Assembly: GCF_006711645.1 (NCBI RefSeq)
Contig: NZ_CP041247.1
Span: 5,146,001 to 5,210,000 of the forward strand
Reading direction: 5' to 3'
From: Klebsiella electrica
Lineage (GTDB): Bacteria; Pseudomonadota; Gammaproteobacteria; Enterobacterales; Enterobacteriaceae
Length of the DNA stretch: 64,000 nt
In this document: one piece after another, positions 11,510 to 21,427 of the stretch
Position numbering within the stretch: position 1 is the stretch's first letter
Layout of the letters: the number at the start of each line of letters is the position of its first letter
Notes under the pieces: model-generated
What the model saw: only the letters and a program-made list of their open reading frames with translations
The model's database searches: none
What the model was told of the DNA's origin: nothing
Position numbers and translations under genes: made by a program

Positions 11510-12844
11510 ATGTCTGAAATGACCCCACGCGAAATTGTCAGCGAACTCGACAAACATATTATCGGTCAGGACGCGGCGAAGCGTTCTGTCGCTATCGCGC
11601 TGCGTAACCGCTGGCGCCGTATGCAGCTGAACGAAGAGCTGCGCCACGAAGTCACGCCGAAAAACATTCTGATGATCGGTCCGACCGGTGTGGGTAAAAC
11701 GGAAATTGCCCGTCGTCTGGCGAAGCTGGCCAACGCGCCGTTCATCAAAGTAGAAGCCACAAAATTCACCGAAGTGGGCTATGTCGGGAAAGAAGTGGAT
11801 TCGATTATCCGCGACCTGACCGATGCGGCGATCAAAATGGTCCGCATGCAGTCGATCGATAAAAATCGCTATCGTGCGGAAGAACTGGCGGAAGAGCGCA
11901 TTCTTGATGTGCTGATCCCGCCGGCAAAAAACAACTGGGGCCAGGCTGAACAGACTCAGGAACCGTCCGCTGCGCGTCAGGCATTCCGCAAAAAATTGCG
12001 TGAAGGCCAGCTCGACGATAAAGAAATCGAGATCGATCTCGCCGCCGCGCCGATGGGCGTGGAAATCATGTCCCCTCCGGGCATGGAAGAGATGACCAGC
12101 CAGCTGCAGTCGATGTTCCAGAACCTGGGCGGCCAGAAGCAAAAACCGCGCAAGTTGAAAATCAAAGACGCAATGAAGCTGCTGATTGAAGAAGAAGCGG
12201 CGAAGCTGGTCAACCCGGAAGAGCTCAAACAAGATGCCATCGACGCCGTAGAACAGCACGGTATCGTGTTTATCGACGAGATCGACAAAATCTGTAAGCG
12301 CGGCGGCAACAGCTCCGGCCCGGATGTCTCTCGCGAAGGCGTACAGCGCGACCTGCTGCCGCTGGTCGAAGGCTGCACGGTGTCGACCAAGCACGGTATG
12401 GTGAAAACCGACCATATTCTGTTTATCGCCTCTGGCGCATTCCAGGTGGCCAGCCCGTCTGACCTGATCCCGGAACTGCAGGGCCGTCTGCCGATTCGCG
12501 TCGAGCTCAAAGCGCTGACGACGGAAGATTTCGAGCGCATCCTGACCGAGCCGAACGCCTCCATCACCGTTCAGTATAAAGCGCTGATGGCGACCGAAGG
12601 CGTCAGCATCGAGTTTACGGAAGATGGCATCAAGCGTATTGCGCAGGCGGCATGGCAGGTTAACGAAACCACCGAAAACATCGGCGCACGTCGCCTGCAC
12701 ACCGTGCTGGAGCGTCTGATTGAAGATATCTCCTACGACGCCAGCGAAATGAACGGTCAGAGCATCACGATTGATGCGGAATATGTTGGTAAACATCTGG
12801 ATGTACTGGTGGCAGATGAAGATCTGAGCCGTTTTATCCTATAA
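11510..12844 (+). CDS. hslU: ATPase subunit HslU (ClpY)
   Basis: The 444-residue AAA+ unfoldase has Walker [15 protein letters not shown] near residue 60 and Walker [11 protein letters not shown] near 252; an intermediate I-domain lies between. It unfolds substrates such as SulA and RpoH for the HslV protease. The C terminus LSRFIL is the conserved tail that inserts into HslV pockets. It is the second gene of hslVU. Confidence 0.97.
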   Translation: MSEMTPREIVSELDKHIIGQDAAKRSVAIALRNRWRRMQLNEELRHEVTPKNILMIGPTGVGKTEIARRLAKLANAPFIKVEATKFTEVGYVGKEVDSIIRDLTDAAIKMVRMQSIDKNRYRAEELAEERILDVLIPPAKNNWGQAEQTQEPSAARQAFRKKLREGQLDDKEIEIDLAAAPMGVEIMSPPGMEEMTSQLQSMFQNLGGQKQKPRKLKIKDAMKLLIEEEAAKLVNPEELKQDAIDAVEQHGIVFIDEIDKICKRGGNSSGPDVSREGVQRDLLPLVEGCTVSTKHGMVKTDHILFIASGAFQVASPSDLIPELQGRLPIRVELKALTTEDFERILTEPNASITVQYKALMATEGVSIEFTEDGIKRIAQAAWQVNETTENIGARRLHTVLERLIEDISYDASEMNGQSITIDAEYVGKHLDVLVADEDLSRFIL

Positions 12845-12873
12845 TCCGGTCCAATATATTTTCATCACTATAG

Positions 12874-13021
12874 ATGGGGCTATAGATACACAAAATCATT
12901 CACGCTGCGTCGAGGCGGCTAGCCTGAGAATCCCGGGAGCTTATTCCAGTAAGTGACCGGGTTGAGCGGGCGAAGCCAACAAAGGGGCAGTTTGAAGGAT
13001 GACGGGTATAGCCCCATTTTT
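12874..13021 (+). other. Structured intergenic element between hslU and menA
   Basis: Two perfectly complementary 11-base arms, atggggctata (12874-12884) and its reverse complement (13007-13017), enclose about 120 bases. Inside lies another hairpin (about 12932-12961, CCCGG...CCGGG with an inner CTTA/TAAG). The right arm runs into T-rich sequence. The fold resembles a large terminator or a structured RNA at the end of the hslVU message. It could also be a dispersed repeat element. I cannot name its family. Confidence 0.55.
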
Positions 13022-13035
13022 ATTGGCCGGAACCT

Positions 13036-13962
13036 ATGACTGAACAACCGATAAACCGAACCCAGGCCTGGCTGGAAAGCCTGCGGCCAAAAACGCTACC
13101 GCTGGCCTTTTCCGCCATCGTTGTCGGTACGACGCTCGCGTGGCAGCAGGGGAACTTCGATCCCTGGGTTGCGCTACTGGCGCTGATCACCGCCGGCCTG
13201 CTGCAAATATTATCCAACCTGGCCAACGATTATGGCGATGCCGTTAAGGGCAGCGATAAACCTGACCGCATCGGGCCGCTACGCGGCATGCAAAAAGGGG
13301 CCATCACCCAGGCGCAGATGAAGCGCGCGCTGATTGTCACCGTGGTGCTGATTTGCCTCTCCGGACTGGCGCTGTTGTTCTGTGCCTGGCAGACGATGGC
13401 CGATTTTATTGGTTTTATGGTGCTGGGAGGCGTAGCAATTATCGCCGCGATCACCTACACCGTCGGCACCCGGCCTTATGGCTATATCGGCCTCGGCGAT
13501 ATCTCTGTGCTGGCATTCTTTGGCTGGCTCAGCGTCGCAGGGAGCTGGTATCTCCAGGCCCACACGATTGAAGCAACCATTTTCCTGCCCGCCACCGCCT
13601 GTGGTCTGCTAGCCGCCGCGGTGCTGAATATCAATAATCTGCGCGATATCGATAGCGACCGGGAGAACGGCAAGAACACGCTGGCGGTACGTCTGGGGCC
13701 GCTCAACGCCCGCCGCTATCATACCTGCCTGCTCATCGGCGCGCCGCTGTGCCTGGCGCTGTTTACTCTGATTTCTCTGCATAGTCTGTGGGATTGGCTG
13801 TTCCTGCTCGCCACGCCGCTGCTGGTGAAGCAGGCGCGATTTGTGATGCGCGAGCGCGAACCGGTGGCAATGCGCCCGATGCTGGAACGCACGGTAAAAG
13901 CCGCGCTGTTAACCAACCTACTGTTTGTCATTGGGATTATCTGCAGCAAGCTGGTGGGTTAA
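13036..13962 (+). CDS. menA: 1,4-dihydroxy-2-naphthoate polyprenyltransferase
   Basis: The 308-residue polytopic membrane protein belongs to the UbiA prenyltransferase family. It joins an octaprenyl chain to 1,4-dihydroxy-2-naphthoate to make demethylmenaquinone. The two aspartate-rich motifs are visible: NDYGDAVKGSDKPDR near residue 66 and NNLRDIDSDRENGKNTLAVR near 200. It lies upstream of rraA, as in E. coli. Confidence 0.96.
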   Translation: MTEQPINRTQAWLESLRPKTLPLAFSAIVVGTTLAWQQGNFDPWVALLALITAGLLQILSNLANDYGDAVKGSDKPDRIGPLRGMQKGAITQAQMKRALIVTVVLICLSGLALLFCAWQTMADFIGFMVLGGVAIIAAITYTVGTRPYGYIGLGDISVLAFFGWLSVAGSWYLQAHTIEATIFLPATACGLLAAAVLNINNLRDIDSDRENGKNTLAVRLGPLNARRYHTCLLIGAPLCLALFTLISLHSLWDWLFLLATPLLVKQARFVMREREPVAMRPMLERTVKAALLTNLLFVIGIICSKLVG

Positions 13963-14054
13963 CTGACAAATATCAATTAACAACTGATGATTTTGCCAAC
14001 AATACGATTCGCGAGATATACTAAAATCTCTCGCAGCAACTGAACGTTAAGCCT

Positions 14055-14540
14055 ATGAAATACGATACTTCCGAGCTTTGTGACATCTACCAGGAGGATG
14101 TCAACGTAGTGGAACCTCTGTTCTCCAACTTTGGGGGACGGTCGTCGTTTGGTGGACAAATCATCACGGTGAAATGTTTCGAGGATAACGGGTTGCTATA
14201 CGATATGCTCGAACAGAACGGCCGTGGTCACATCTTGCTGATCGATGGCGGGGGTTCCGTCCGACGGGCGTTAATTGACGCTGACCTGGCGCGTCTTGCC
14301 GTACAAAATGAGTGGGAAGGGATAGTGGTCTATGGCGCGGTGCGTCAGGTTGACGATCTTGAAGACCTGGATATCGGCATCCAGGCGCTGGCCGCCATTC
14401 CCGTAGGGGCCGCTGGGGAAGGTATCGGCGAAAGCGACGTACGCGTCAATTTCGGCGGTGTGACCTTCTTCTCCGGCGACCATCTGTATGCCGATAATAC
14501 CGGGATCATCCTCTCCGAGGATGCGCTGGATATCGAATAA
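14055..14540 (+). CDS. rraA: RNase E activity regulator RraA
   Basis: The 161-residue protein begins [20 protein letters not shown] and has the family's length. RraA trimers bind RNase E and dampen mRNA decay. The fold resembles HMG/CHA aldolases, but RraA is a regulator. It is 92 bases from menA. Downstream, E. coli has zapB; here it converges directly on pfkA across a shared terminator. Confidence 0.96.
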   Translation: MKYDTSELCDIYQEDVNVVEPLFSNFGGRSSFGGQIITVKCFEDNGLLYDMLEQNGRGHILLIDGGGSVRRALIDADLARLAVQNEWEGIVVYGAVRQVDDLEDLDIGIQALAAIPVGAAGEGIGESDVRVNFGGVTFFSGDHLYADNTGIILSEDALDIE

Positions 14541-14553
14541 CCCGCCCGCGCAT

Positions 14554-14584
14554 AAAAAAGGCCTTCTCTCTGAGAAGGCCTTTT
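14554..14584. terminator. Shared terminator between rraA and pfkA
   Basis: An A-tract, an AAAGGCCTTCTC stem with its complement and a T-tract form a symmetrical intrinsic terminator that can serve both convergent genes. Confidence 0.9.
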
Positions 14585-14603
14585 CGTTTGTTTCACGCCA
14601 GAA

Positions 14604-15566
14604 TTAGTACAGTTTCTTCGCGCAATCCAGCCAGTCATTTTTGAACGGACGCTTCATGTTCTCGATAGCGTCGATGATGTCGTGGTGCACCAGCTTCTCG
14701 TTCTGAATACCAACGCAGCGGCCGCCAAAGCCCTGCAGCAACAGTTCAATAGCGTAAGAGCCCATACGGGATGCCAGGATACGGTCATAAGGTACCGGGG
14801 AGCCGCCGCGCTGAATGTGACCCAGAACGGTCGCACGGGTTTCACGGCCGGTTTCTTTCTCAATGTAGTGCGCCAGCTCGTCCACGTCGCACATATGTTC
14901 GGTAATGGCCACGATAGCGTGTTTCTTACCTTTGGCGATGCCGGCTTTGATTTCAGCAACCAGATCGTCACGCGTGTATTCCACTTCCGGCACCATGATA
15001 AACTCACAACCGCCGGCAATCGCCGCGGCCAGAGTCAGGTCACCGCAGTAACGCCCCATCACTTCAACAACAGAAATACGCTGGTGGGAAGAAGAGGTAT
15101 CACGCAGACGGTCAATGGCTTCCACTACGGTGCTCAGCGCGGTAAAGAAACCGATGGTGTAGTCAGTGCCTTTGATATCGTTATCGATGGTGCCTGGCAG
15201 GCCGATGCACGGGAAGCCCATTTCAGTCAGGCGCATCGCCCCCATGTAAGAGCCATCACCGCCGATAACGACCAACGCATCCAGGCCACGCTTTTTCATA
15301 TTTTCAAGCGCAACGGCGCGAATATGCTCTTCACGGAACTCCGGGAAGCGTGCTGACCCCAGGAAAGTGCCGCCACGGTTGATCATGTCGGAAACACTAT
15401 AGCGGTCGAGCTGAACCATACGATCTTCATACAGGCCGAGGTAACCGTCATAGATTCCAAAAACTTCCAGACCTTCCGTTAATGCTGCGCGCACAACGCC
15501 ACGAATTGCTGCGTTCATGCCCGGAGCATCACCGCCACTTGTCAACACACCGATTTTCTTAATCAT
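14604..15566 (-). CDS. pfkA: ATP-dependent 6-phosphofructokinase I
   Basis: The 320-residue protein is the housekeeping glycolytic enzyme that converts fructose 6-phosphate to fructose 1,6-bisphosphate. It has [18 protein letters not shown] near residue 6, GGDGS near 102, catalytic GTIDND near 125 and the substrate-phosphate site VMGRYCGDL near 160. All match E. coli PfkA. In E. coli sbp, cdh and tpiA lie next to it; here rraA does. A divergent PfkA-like gene lies at 36541-37521. Confidence 0.98.
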   Translation of the reverse strand: MIKKIGVLTSGGDAPGMNAAIRGVVRAALTEGLEVFGIYDGYLGLYEDRMVQLDRYSVSDMINRGGTFLGSARFPEFREEHIRAVALENMKKRGLDALVVIGGDGSYMGAMRLTEMGFPCIGLPGTIDNDIKGTDYTIGFFTALSTVVEAIDRLRDTSSSHQRISVVEVMGRYCGDLTLAAAIAGGCEFIMVPEVEYTRDDLVAEIKAGIAKGKKHAIVAITEHMCDVDELAHYIEKETGRETRATVLGHIQRGGSPVPYDRILASRMGSYAIELLLQGFGGRCVGIQNEKLVHHDIIDAIENMKRPFKNDWLDCAKKLY

Positions 15567-15769
15567 GACTACCTCTGAACTTAGGAAGCAAAAAATAATC
15601 CTGTTGCCTGAAGCGCTCCTTCACCAGGAGTGCACGACGATAATTGCAATAGTATATCAAACGCTTCTGGCTGAATTGATTCAGGTCAGACCAAATGGCG
15701 GTAATTTATACAAAAAATGCCGATCTGCCCCACACTTTTACATCGAGTTTACAGACTATAACCGAAAGC

Positions 15770-16666
15770 TCATAAAACGCCCTGCCGTGCCAGCGGCACC
15801 ACAGAACAGGGATCCTGATGGATAATGACATCAGAACCCGGGAAACGGTGCAGAATCGCCTGCTCCACCTGATCGGCAATAACGTGTGCCTGGACCAGCG
15901 GGAGGTTATCTTCCATTTCCAGATGTATTTGAATAAAGCGAGTCGGCCCTGACTGCCGCGTCCGTAGATCGTGTGCCCCGCTGACGCCTGGCCATTCGGT
16001 CACGATATTGATAATTTCCTGACGTTCCTCGTCAGGAAGCGCGCGGTCTAACAGCGACTGAATAGCGTCATAACCCATACGCAAAGCGCTATATAAAATA
16101 TAGATGCCAATCCCGAGAGCAAACAGCGCGTCGGCACGATGCCAACCATACCAGGCGAGGCCCAGCGCCACCAGAATTGCGCCGTTCATCATAACATCAG
16201 ACTGATAATGAAGCATATCTGCCCGCACCGCCTGACTTTGCGTTTTTCTGACCACCCAACGCTGGAACGTGACCAGCACCAGCGTGCTGACCAGCGCGAT
16301 CAGCGTCACGGCAATACCGACCCCCGCCGCCTGCATCGGCTCCGGGCGCGCCAGGTGCTGAATACCGGTCAGAAACAGAAACAGAGCCGACCCGGAGATA
16401 AACATACTTTGTGCCAGCGCGGCCAGTGATTCTGCCTTACCGTGGCCAAAAGTATGCTCCTCATCAGCAGGCTGGAGGGAATAACGCACAACCAGCAGAT
16501 TCGTTAACGAGGCGGCAATATCCACCAGCGAGTCCACAAGCGCAGCCAGAATACTCACTGACCCGGTGTACCACCACGCAAAAATCTTGATCAAAAGTAA
16601 CGCGGACGCCATCACCGTCGCCGCAATAGCCGCGCGGCTCACCAGCCGCCCATAAGATTGATTCAT
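15770..16666 (-). CDS. fieF: Ferrous-iron/zinc efflux pump FieF (YiiP)
   Basis: The 298-residue cation diffusion facilitator has six predicted membrane helices. The transport-site pattern is seen in [13 protein letters not shown] near residue 42 and [12 protein letters not shown] near 153, and a cytoplasmic C-terminal domain carries metal-binding histidines. FieF is an inner-membrane proton antiporter exporting Zn2+ and Fe2+. It lies downstream of cpxP in the same direction, with CpxQ in between. Confidence 0.95.
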   Translation of the reverse strand: MNQSYGRLVSRAAIAATVMASALLLIKIFAWWYTGSVSILAALVDSLVDIAASLTNLLVVRYSLQPADEEHTFGHGKAESLAALAQSMFISGSALFLFLTGIQHLARPEPMQAAGVGIAVTLIALVSTLVLVTFQRWVVRKTQSQAVRADMLHYQSDVMMNGAILVALGLAWYGWHRADALFALGIGIYILYSALRMGYDAIQSLLDRALPDEERQEIINIVTEWPGVSGAHDLRTRQSGPTRFIQIHLEMEDNLPLVQAHVIADQVEQAILHRFPGSDVIIHQDPCSVVPLARQGVL

Positions 16667-16756
16667 ATATGCTCCTTTTCGGCGATGCGCTTAGTATAAC
16701 CTGAACTTTTGTCGCAACGAGGAGCAAGGCGGGAGGCGTTTCGCTGAATGACAGGC

Positions 16757-16814
16757 AAAAAAAACCCCCTCATCATGAGGGGGAAGACAGGGATGGTGTC
16801 TATGGCAAGGAAAA
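16757..16814 (-). ncRNA. cpxQ: CpxQ small RNA from the cpxP 3' end
   Basis: The minus strand from 16814 to 16757 matches enteric CpxQ: it begins TTTTCCTTGCCATAGACACC and ends in a CCCCCTCATGATGAGGGGG hairpin with eight U. CpxQ is released from cpxP mRNA by RNase E and, with Hfq, represses envelope-protein mRNAs. Its 5' end lies about 10 bases beyond the cpxP stop codon. The hairpin also terminates cpxP transcription. Confidence 0.92.
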
Positions 16815-16823
16815 CAGGGTCTA

Positions 16824-17333
16824 CTACTGGGGTTGCACGGTATTGCTACTACTACTACTCGACAGCATGGTTGCTGAACCTTTTTGCATCCTTGCAACCT
16901 CGCGCAACTGATCCATTCGTTGCTGGTGTTTAGCATTAAGAACCGCTTGCTGCTCCGGCGTTAACAGGTGGTACATCTGGTTGCGAACCTTCGCCATTTC
17001 AATCTGGCGAGCAACCTGTTCCTGCGCCATTTTATTAGCCTGAGCGCGCACAGCGTTTTCATCAAAATTTTCTGCGGTGACAAGACGATGCATTGTCTCC
17101 ATTTCGCTAACATTAATGGGTTGCCTGTCATGGCGTGCCCGTTGCATAAGATCTCGTAACTGCTGGCGTTGCTGTTCGGTTAAACTTATGCCGTCAAACA
17201 TATGACTCTGACTGGTGCGCTGCACCCCGTCATCTCCGGGGAGCCAGTTAACGCTGGTGACGACTTCAGCGGCCTGGCTATATGCACTTAGCGCCAGCGT
17301 TGAGGCCATGACGGCAGCAATAACATTGCGCAT
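16824..17333 (-). CDS. cpxP: Periplasmic Cpx-pathway inhibitor CpxP
   Basis: The start at 17333 yields 169 residues beginning with a signal peptide ([20 protein letters not shown], cut after AEA-like AA). The [17 protein letters not shown] and [17 protein letters not shown] motifs are the two LTxxQ repeats. CpxP is a periplasmic chaperone-like dimer that inhibits CpxA in the absence of stress. The C terminus carries an unusual run of serines and ends NTVQPQ. It is divergent from cpxR with a CpxR box between. Confidence 0.95.
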   Translation of the reverse strand: MRNVIAAVMASTLALSAYSQAAEVVTSVNWLPGDDGVQRTSQSHMFDGISLTEQQRQQLRDLMQRARHDRQPINVSEMETMHRLVTAENFDENAVRAQANKMAQEQVARQIEMAKVRNQMYHLLTPEQQAVLNAKHQQRMDQLREVARMQKGSATMLSSSSSSNTVQPQ

Positions 17334-17418
17334 CACATACTCCCAATACATTTGTGTCTGTGTAGCGATTCAACGAGATACAGTCTACGATTCGGGCTGC
17401 AAACATGCGTCAGGGGGT

Positions 17419-17433
17419 GTAAAACAACGTAAA
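17419..17433. promoter_or_regulatory. CpxR box in the cpxP/cpxR control region
   Basis: GTAAA-N5-GTAAA matches the CpxR consensus exactly. It lies in the divergent region between cpxP and cpxR and would activate cpxP and, more weakly, autoregulate cpxRA. Confidence 0.88.
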
Positions 17434-17488
17434 GTCATGGATTAGCGAGCCTTGATGACGTAATTTCTGCCTCGGAGGTATTTAAACA

Positions 17489-18187
17489 ATGAATAAAATC
17501 CTGTTAGTTGATGATGACCGGGAGCTCACCTCCCTGTTAAAAGAGCTGCTCGATATGGAAGGATTTAACGTGCTTGTGGCCCATGACGGGGAACAGGCGC
17601 TGACCCTTCTGGACGACAGCATCGATTTACTTTTGCTTGATGTGATGATGCCGAAGAAAAACGGTATCGATACGCTTAAAGAGTTACGTCAGACACACCA
17701 GACCCCGGTTATCATGCTAACTGCCCGCGGCAGCGAGCTGGATCGCGTTCTCGGCCTCGAGCTGGGTGCGGATGATTACTTGCCTAAGCCGTTCAACGAT
17801 CGTGAACTGGTGGCACGTATACGCGCGATTCTGCGCCGTTCTCACTGGAGCGAGCAGCAGCAAACCACCGAAGCCGGTTCCCCGACGCTGGAAGTTGACG
17901 CCTTGAGCCTCAACCCTGGTCGCCAGGAAGCCAATTTCGATGGTCAGACCCTGGAGCTGACCGGCACGGAGTTCACCCTGCTCTACCTGCTGGCGCAGCA
18001 TCTTGGCCAGGTTGTCTCTCGTGAACATCTGAGCCAGGAAGTCCTGGGAAAACGCCTGACGCCGTTCGATCGCGCCATCGACATGCATATTTCCAATCTG
18101 CGTCGTAAGCTGCCGGAACGCAAAGATGGCCATCCGTGGTTTAAAACCCTGCGCGGACGCGGCTACCTGATGGTTTCGGCTTCATGA
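17489..18187 (+). CDS. cpxR: Envelope-stress response regulator CpxR
   Basis: The 232-residue OmpR/PhoB-type regulator has a receiver domain (phosphoaccepting aspartate in LLLLDVMMPKKNG near residue 51) and a C-terminal winged helix (about 130-230). Phosphorylated by CpxA, it controls periplasmic folding and proteolysis genes. A good AGG ribosome site precedes ATG 17489. The stop overlaps the cpxA start by 4 bases. Confidence 0.97.
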   Translation: MNKILLVDDDRELTSLLKELLDMEGFNVLVAHDGEQALTLLDDSIDLLLLDVMMPKKNGIDTLKELRQTHQTPVIMLTARGSELDRVLGLELGADDYLPKPFNDRELVARIRAILRRSHWSEQQQTTEAGSPTLEVDALSLNPGRQEANFDGQTLELTGTEFTLLYLLAQHLGQVVSREHLSQEVLGKRLTPFDRAIDMHISNLRRKLPERKDGHPWFKTLRGRGYLMVSAS

Positions 18188-19557
18188 TAGGGAGTTTAAC
18201 CGCACGCATCTTCGCTATTTTCTGGCTCACGCTGGCGCTAGTGTTGATGCTGGTTCTGATGTTGCCCAAGCTGGACTCGCGCCAGATGACCGAACTGCTG
18301 GAGAGCGAACAGCGGCAGGGCACCATGATAGAACAGCATGTCGAGGCCGAACTGGCGACCGATCCCCCCAATGACCTGATGTGGTGGCGTCGTCTGTTTC
18401 GCGCTATCGATAAGTGGGCTCCGCCGGGGCAGCGTTTATTACTGGTAACCAGCGAAGGCCGCGTGATCGGTGCAGAACGCAACGAGATGCAGATCATTCG
18501 TAACTTTATCGGCCAGGCCGATAATGCCGATCATCCGCAGAAAAAACGCTACGGCCGTCTGGAAATGGTCGGGCCGTTTTCCGTCAGGGATGGGGAAGAT
18601 AATTACCAGCTGTATCTGATCCGCCCTGCCAGCACATCCCAGTCAGACTTTATCAACCTGCTGTTCGATCGCCCGCTGCTCCTGCTTATCGTCACGATGC
18701 TGGTCAGTTCGCCGCTGCTGCTCTGGCTGGCGTGGAGTCTGGCTAAACCGGCTCGCAAGTTGAAAAACGCCGCCGATGAAGTCGCCCAGGGCAACCTGCG
18801 TCAACATCCGGAACTGGAAGCCGGTCCGCAGGAGTTTTTAGCCGCCGGGGCCAGTTTTAACCAGATGGTCACGGCGCTGGAACGCATGATGACCGGTCAG
18901 CAGCGCCTGCTGTCCGATATCTCCCACGAGCTGCGTACGCCGCTCACGCGCCTGCAGCTGGGAACGGCTTTACTGCGCCGTCGCAGCGGCGAGAGTAAAG
19001 AGCTTGAGCGTATTGAGACCGAGGCCCACCGGCTGGACAGCATGATTAACGACCTGCTGGTGATGTCACGCAATCAGGCGAACAACGCGCTGGTCAGCGA
19101 AACGGTGAAAGCCAATCAGCTGTGGGGAGAAGTGCTGGATAACGCGGCGTTTGAAGCCGAACAGGTGGGGAAATCCTTCACCGTCGAGTATCCGCCGGGC
19201 CCCTGGCCGCTGTACGGTAATCCCAATGCGCTGGAAAGCGCGCTGGAAAATATCGTCCGTAACGCGCTGCGCTACTCGCACACCAAAATTTCGGTCAGTT
19301 TTTCGGTGGATAAAGACGGCATCACGGTTAACGTCGATGATGACGGTCCGGGCGTCAGTCCGGAGGATCGCGAGCAAATTTTCCGTCCGTTCTACCGTAC
19401 CGATGAGGCGCGCGATCGTGAGTCCGGCGGGACCGGTCTGGGACTGGCGATTGTTGAGGCCGCGATTCAGCAGCATCGCGGCTGGGTCAAAGCCGACGAC
19501 AGCCCGTTAGGCGGTTTGCGGCTGACCATCTGGCTGCCGCTGTATAAACGTACCTGA
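18184..19557 (+). CDS. cpxA: Envelope-stress sensor kinase CpxA
   Basis: The 457-residue inner-membrane histidine kinase has two transmembrane helices (about 8-28 and 165-187), a periplasmic sensor domain between them, a HAMP linker, the H-box LSDISHELRTPLTRLQL near residue 248 and an HATPase domain with DDDGPGVSPEDRE and GTGLGLAIV. It phosphorylates and dephosphorylates CpxR. It is translationally coupled to cpxR. Confidence 0.97.
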   Translation: MIGSLTARIFAIFWLTLALVLMLVLMLPKLDSRQMTELLESEQRQGTMIEQHVEAELATDPPNDLMWWRRLFRAIDKWAPPGQRLLLVTSEGRVIGAERNEMQIIRNFIGQADNADHPQKKRYGRLEMVGPFSVRDGEDNYQLYLIRPASTSQSDFINLLFDRPLLLLIVTMLVSSPLLLWLAWSLAKPARKLKNAADEVAQGNLRQHPELEAGPQEFLAAGASFNQMVTALERMMTGQQRLLSDISHELRTPLTRLQLGTALLRRRSGESKELERIETEAHRLDSMINDLLVMSRNQANNALVSETVKANQLWGEVLDNAAFEAEQVGKSFTVEYPPGPWPLYGNPNALESALENIVRNALRYSHTKISVSFSVDKDGITVNVDDDGPGVSPEDREQIFRPFYRTDEARDRESGGTGLGLAIVEAAIQQHRGWVKADDSPLGGLRLTIWLPLYKRT

Positions 19558-19566
19558 TGAGCATGT

Positions 19567-19687
19567 CCCGGCTTGCGCTATGCTTAGCCGGGCTACGGAT
19601 GAGTGCAGTCAAGTAGCCCGGATCAGTCGCAACGCGAGGCCATCCGGGAAATCTTCCGGCTTGCGCTTTGCTTAGCCTGGCTACGGT
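19567..19687. repeat. REP (BIME-like) cluster after cpxA
   Basis: Three imperfect palindromic units rich in CCGG (such as cccggcttgcgctatgctta, and a near copy at about 19656) lie in alternating orientation. This is typical of enteric REP/BIME elements in 3' intergenic regions, which can stabilise mRNA or bind gyrase and IHF. Confidence 0.7.
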
Positions 19688-19729
19688 TTAGCAAATTTTA
19701 TGGATATGTCGTTTGCGGCCCGGGGAAAA

Positions 19730-20404
19730 TTATTTCCCCCACAATCTCCGCGAATTGTCTTCTATCTGCCCGCTCAGGCGCCGTTTCTGCAGGGTGCGGC
19801 TCCAGCTCACCGACAGCCCCGCTGCCGAGAGCAGACGATGATATTGTTCGTCATCGAACGGCATATGCCAGGCAATGGCGCCCGCCTCATGGACGCTCAC
19901 ATCGCTGAGCCGGGAAACCAGCTCCAGCGGCGCATCGCCGGACACCCGCCCACCGGCCACAACCCGATACAGCCAGCCGGTTTTACCGCTGTTCTGCATA
20001 AGCTGCGCCATATCGCTGACCGCAAAGTGATAGTTAAGCTTGAAGCACGGTGAGCGCGGCTGCGTCACCTGGATCAGCGCCTCTCCCCAGCGGAAGATAT
20101 CGCCGATACAGACGTCTTTTTCCGTCAGTCCTTCGCTCGAGAGATTCTCGCCAAACGCCGGTGCGCAGAAAAGATCCGCCTGCTGCGAAAGTTCAAGGGC
20201 CCAATGGGCGTAATGTTCACGGGGATAGTGGCACAGCGCGCGATCCGGCCCGCCATGTATTTTCTTCTCCGCCTGTTCATCGCCCTCCAGCCCCAGTTCG
20301 CCGAGGATCAGTTCACCGTCGACCTGAATTTTACCGATGGCGCTTGGACGGCTGCCGTCGTAATCCCTTACCTTGCCCACAAAGACATTCACCGGATAGT
20401 GCAT
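19730..20404 (-). CDS. yiiM: MOSC-domain protein YiiM
   Basis: The start at 20404 gives 224 residues beginning MHYPVNVFVGKVRDYDG, the same length as E. coli YiiM. It contains a MOSC (molybdenum cofactor sulfurase C-terminal) domain with the conserved cysteine in TQPRSPCFKLNYHF near residue 112. E. coli YiiM contributes to 6-N-hydroxylaminopurine detoxification with molybdopterin. It lies between cpxA and sodA, as in E. coli. Confidence 0.92.
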   Translation of the reverse strand: MHYPVNVFVGKVRDYDGSRPSAIGKIQVDGELILGELGLEGDEQAEKKIHGGPDRALCHYPREHYAHWALELSQQADLFCAPAFGENLSSEGLTEKDVCIGDIFRWGEALIQVTQPRSPCFKLNYHFAVSDMAQLMQNSGKTGWLYRVVAGGRVSGDAPLELVSRLSDVSVHEAGAIAWHMPFDDEQYHRLLSAAGLSVSWSRTLQKRRLSGQIEDNSRRLWGK

Positions 20405-20423
20405 CGCCGCTCCTTTGCTGCGG

Positions 20424-20456
20424 ATATAAAAAAAGCGAGTCATCAGACTCGCTTCT
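20424..20456 (-). terminator. sodA intrinsic terminator
   Basis: On the minus strand the stem AAGCGAGTCTGATGACTCGC is followed by seven T, just downstream of the sodA stop codon. Confidence 0.9.
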
Positions 20457-20475
20457 CATTCAGCACAATGCAACC

Positions 20476-21096
20476 TTATTTTTTGGCGGCAAAACGCGCT
20501 GCTGCTTCGTCCCAGTTAACCACGTTCCAGAACTCTTTGATGTAGTCCGGACGACGGTTCTGGAATTTCAGGTAGTAAGCGTGTTCCCAAACGTCCAGGC
20601 CCACAATCGGGAAGCCGGAAGCGCCGGAGACAGCTTCACCCATCAGCGGGGAGTCCTGGTTAGCGGTCGAAACCACGGCCAGTTTGTCGCCCTTCAGCAC
20701 CAGCCATGCCCAGCCAGAACCGAAACGGGTCGCTGCCGCTTTTTCAAACTCAGCTTTGAAGTTATCAACGGAACCGAAATCACGTTCGATAGCGGCTTTC
20801 AGGTCGCCCTGCAGGGTAGTGCCGGTTTTCAGGCCTTTCCAGAACAGGCTGTGGTTAGCGTGGCCGCCCGCGTTGTTACGCAGTACGGTTTTTTTGTCAG
20901 CCGGCAGCTGATCCAGTTTGGCGATCAGTTCTTCTGCAGACAGGTTAGCAAATTCCGGCAGGCTCTCCAGCGCAGCGTTGGCGTTGTTAACGTAGGCCTG
21001 GTGATGTTTAGTGTGATGGATTTCCATCGTCTGCTTATCAAAGTGCGGTTCCAGGGCGTCATAAGCGTACGGCAGGGCTGGCAGTGTATAACTCAT
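20476..21096 (-). CDS. sodA: Manganese superoxide dismutase
   Basis: The start at 21096 gives the 206-residue MnSOD ([20 protein letters not shown]). It has metal ligands in [25 protein letters not shown] and the signature DVWEHAYY near residue 168. The cytosolic enzyme dismutates superoxide. Its promoter region keeps a degenerate Fur box over the -35. In E. coli rhaT lies divergently next to it; only a probable short remnant is seen here. Confidence 0.98.
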   Translation of the reverse strand: MSYTLPALPYAYDALEPHFDKQTMEIHHTKHHQAYVNNANAALESLPEFANLSAEELIAKLDQLPADKKTVLRNNAGGHANHSLFWKGLKTGTTLQGDLKAAIERDFGSVDNFKAEFEKAAATRFGSGWAWLVLKGDKLAVVSTANQDSPLMGEAVSGASGFPIVGLDVWEHAYYLKFQNRRPDYIKEFWNVVNWDEAAARFAAKK

Positions 21097-21155
21097 AATC
21101 ATCTCCATTATTGTCAAGCGGCAGGAAGTGTTAATGCCGCGTAAGCAGTTGGTTC

Positions 21156-21191
21156 ATTATAGTTAATTAAATGATATTGAAAACGCTTATC
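21156..21191 (-). promoter_or_regulatory. sodA promoter with Fur box
   Basis: On the minus strand a perfect -10 TATAAT (21156-21161) lies about 16 bases from a TTTTCA-type -35. The -35 is covered by GATAAGCGTTTTCAATATC (21173-21191), which resembles the Fur box known at sodA. The remembered E. coli form reads GATAATCATTTTCAATATC, so two positions differ. Iron-dependent repression by Fur is therefore likely but perhaps weaker. Confidence 0.7.
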
Positions 21192-21388
21192 AATGCCGTA
21201 TTTTTAATAAGGTTATAACACACAGGTCTACCCGCATTTTTGTGAGCTGGAACAAGTCATTACGTTGTTGGTTGTCAGAGTCCGCCGTCATATGGCAACA
21301 GCCTGAAGGCGAGAAAACTGACCGATTTTTACACTCATCGTGTCGGAAGAAGATTTATCCGATAAAAAAACAGATGAGGATAAAATCA

Positions 21389-21427
21389 ATGAATCACGCG
21401 ATTTTCTGGCATTTGACAGGCGTGGCC
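21389..21427 (+). pseudogene. rhaT: Probable 5' remnant of the rhamnose transporter gene rhaT
   Basis: ATG 21389 is preceded by GAGGA and reads MNHAIFWHLTGVA, then loses similarity. E. coli RhaT begins [20 protein letters not shown], so the fragment matches with a four-codon gap between ATT repeats. RhaT is expected exactly here, divergent from sodA. The remnant ends 11 bases before the 3' end of rafB. No other part of the rhamnose locus is seen before fdhD. The match is short and could be chance, but position, strand and ribosome site all agree. Confidence 0.6.

Noticed and set aside
11483..12796. Long minus-strand frame opposite hslU (437 codons)
   Set aside because: Antisense shadow of hslU with low-complexity, Phe/Arg-rich composition and no family resemblance.
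19567..19687. Small RNA downstream of cpxA
   Set aside because: The sequence is explained by REP units; no promoter or terminator with T-run is visible.
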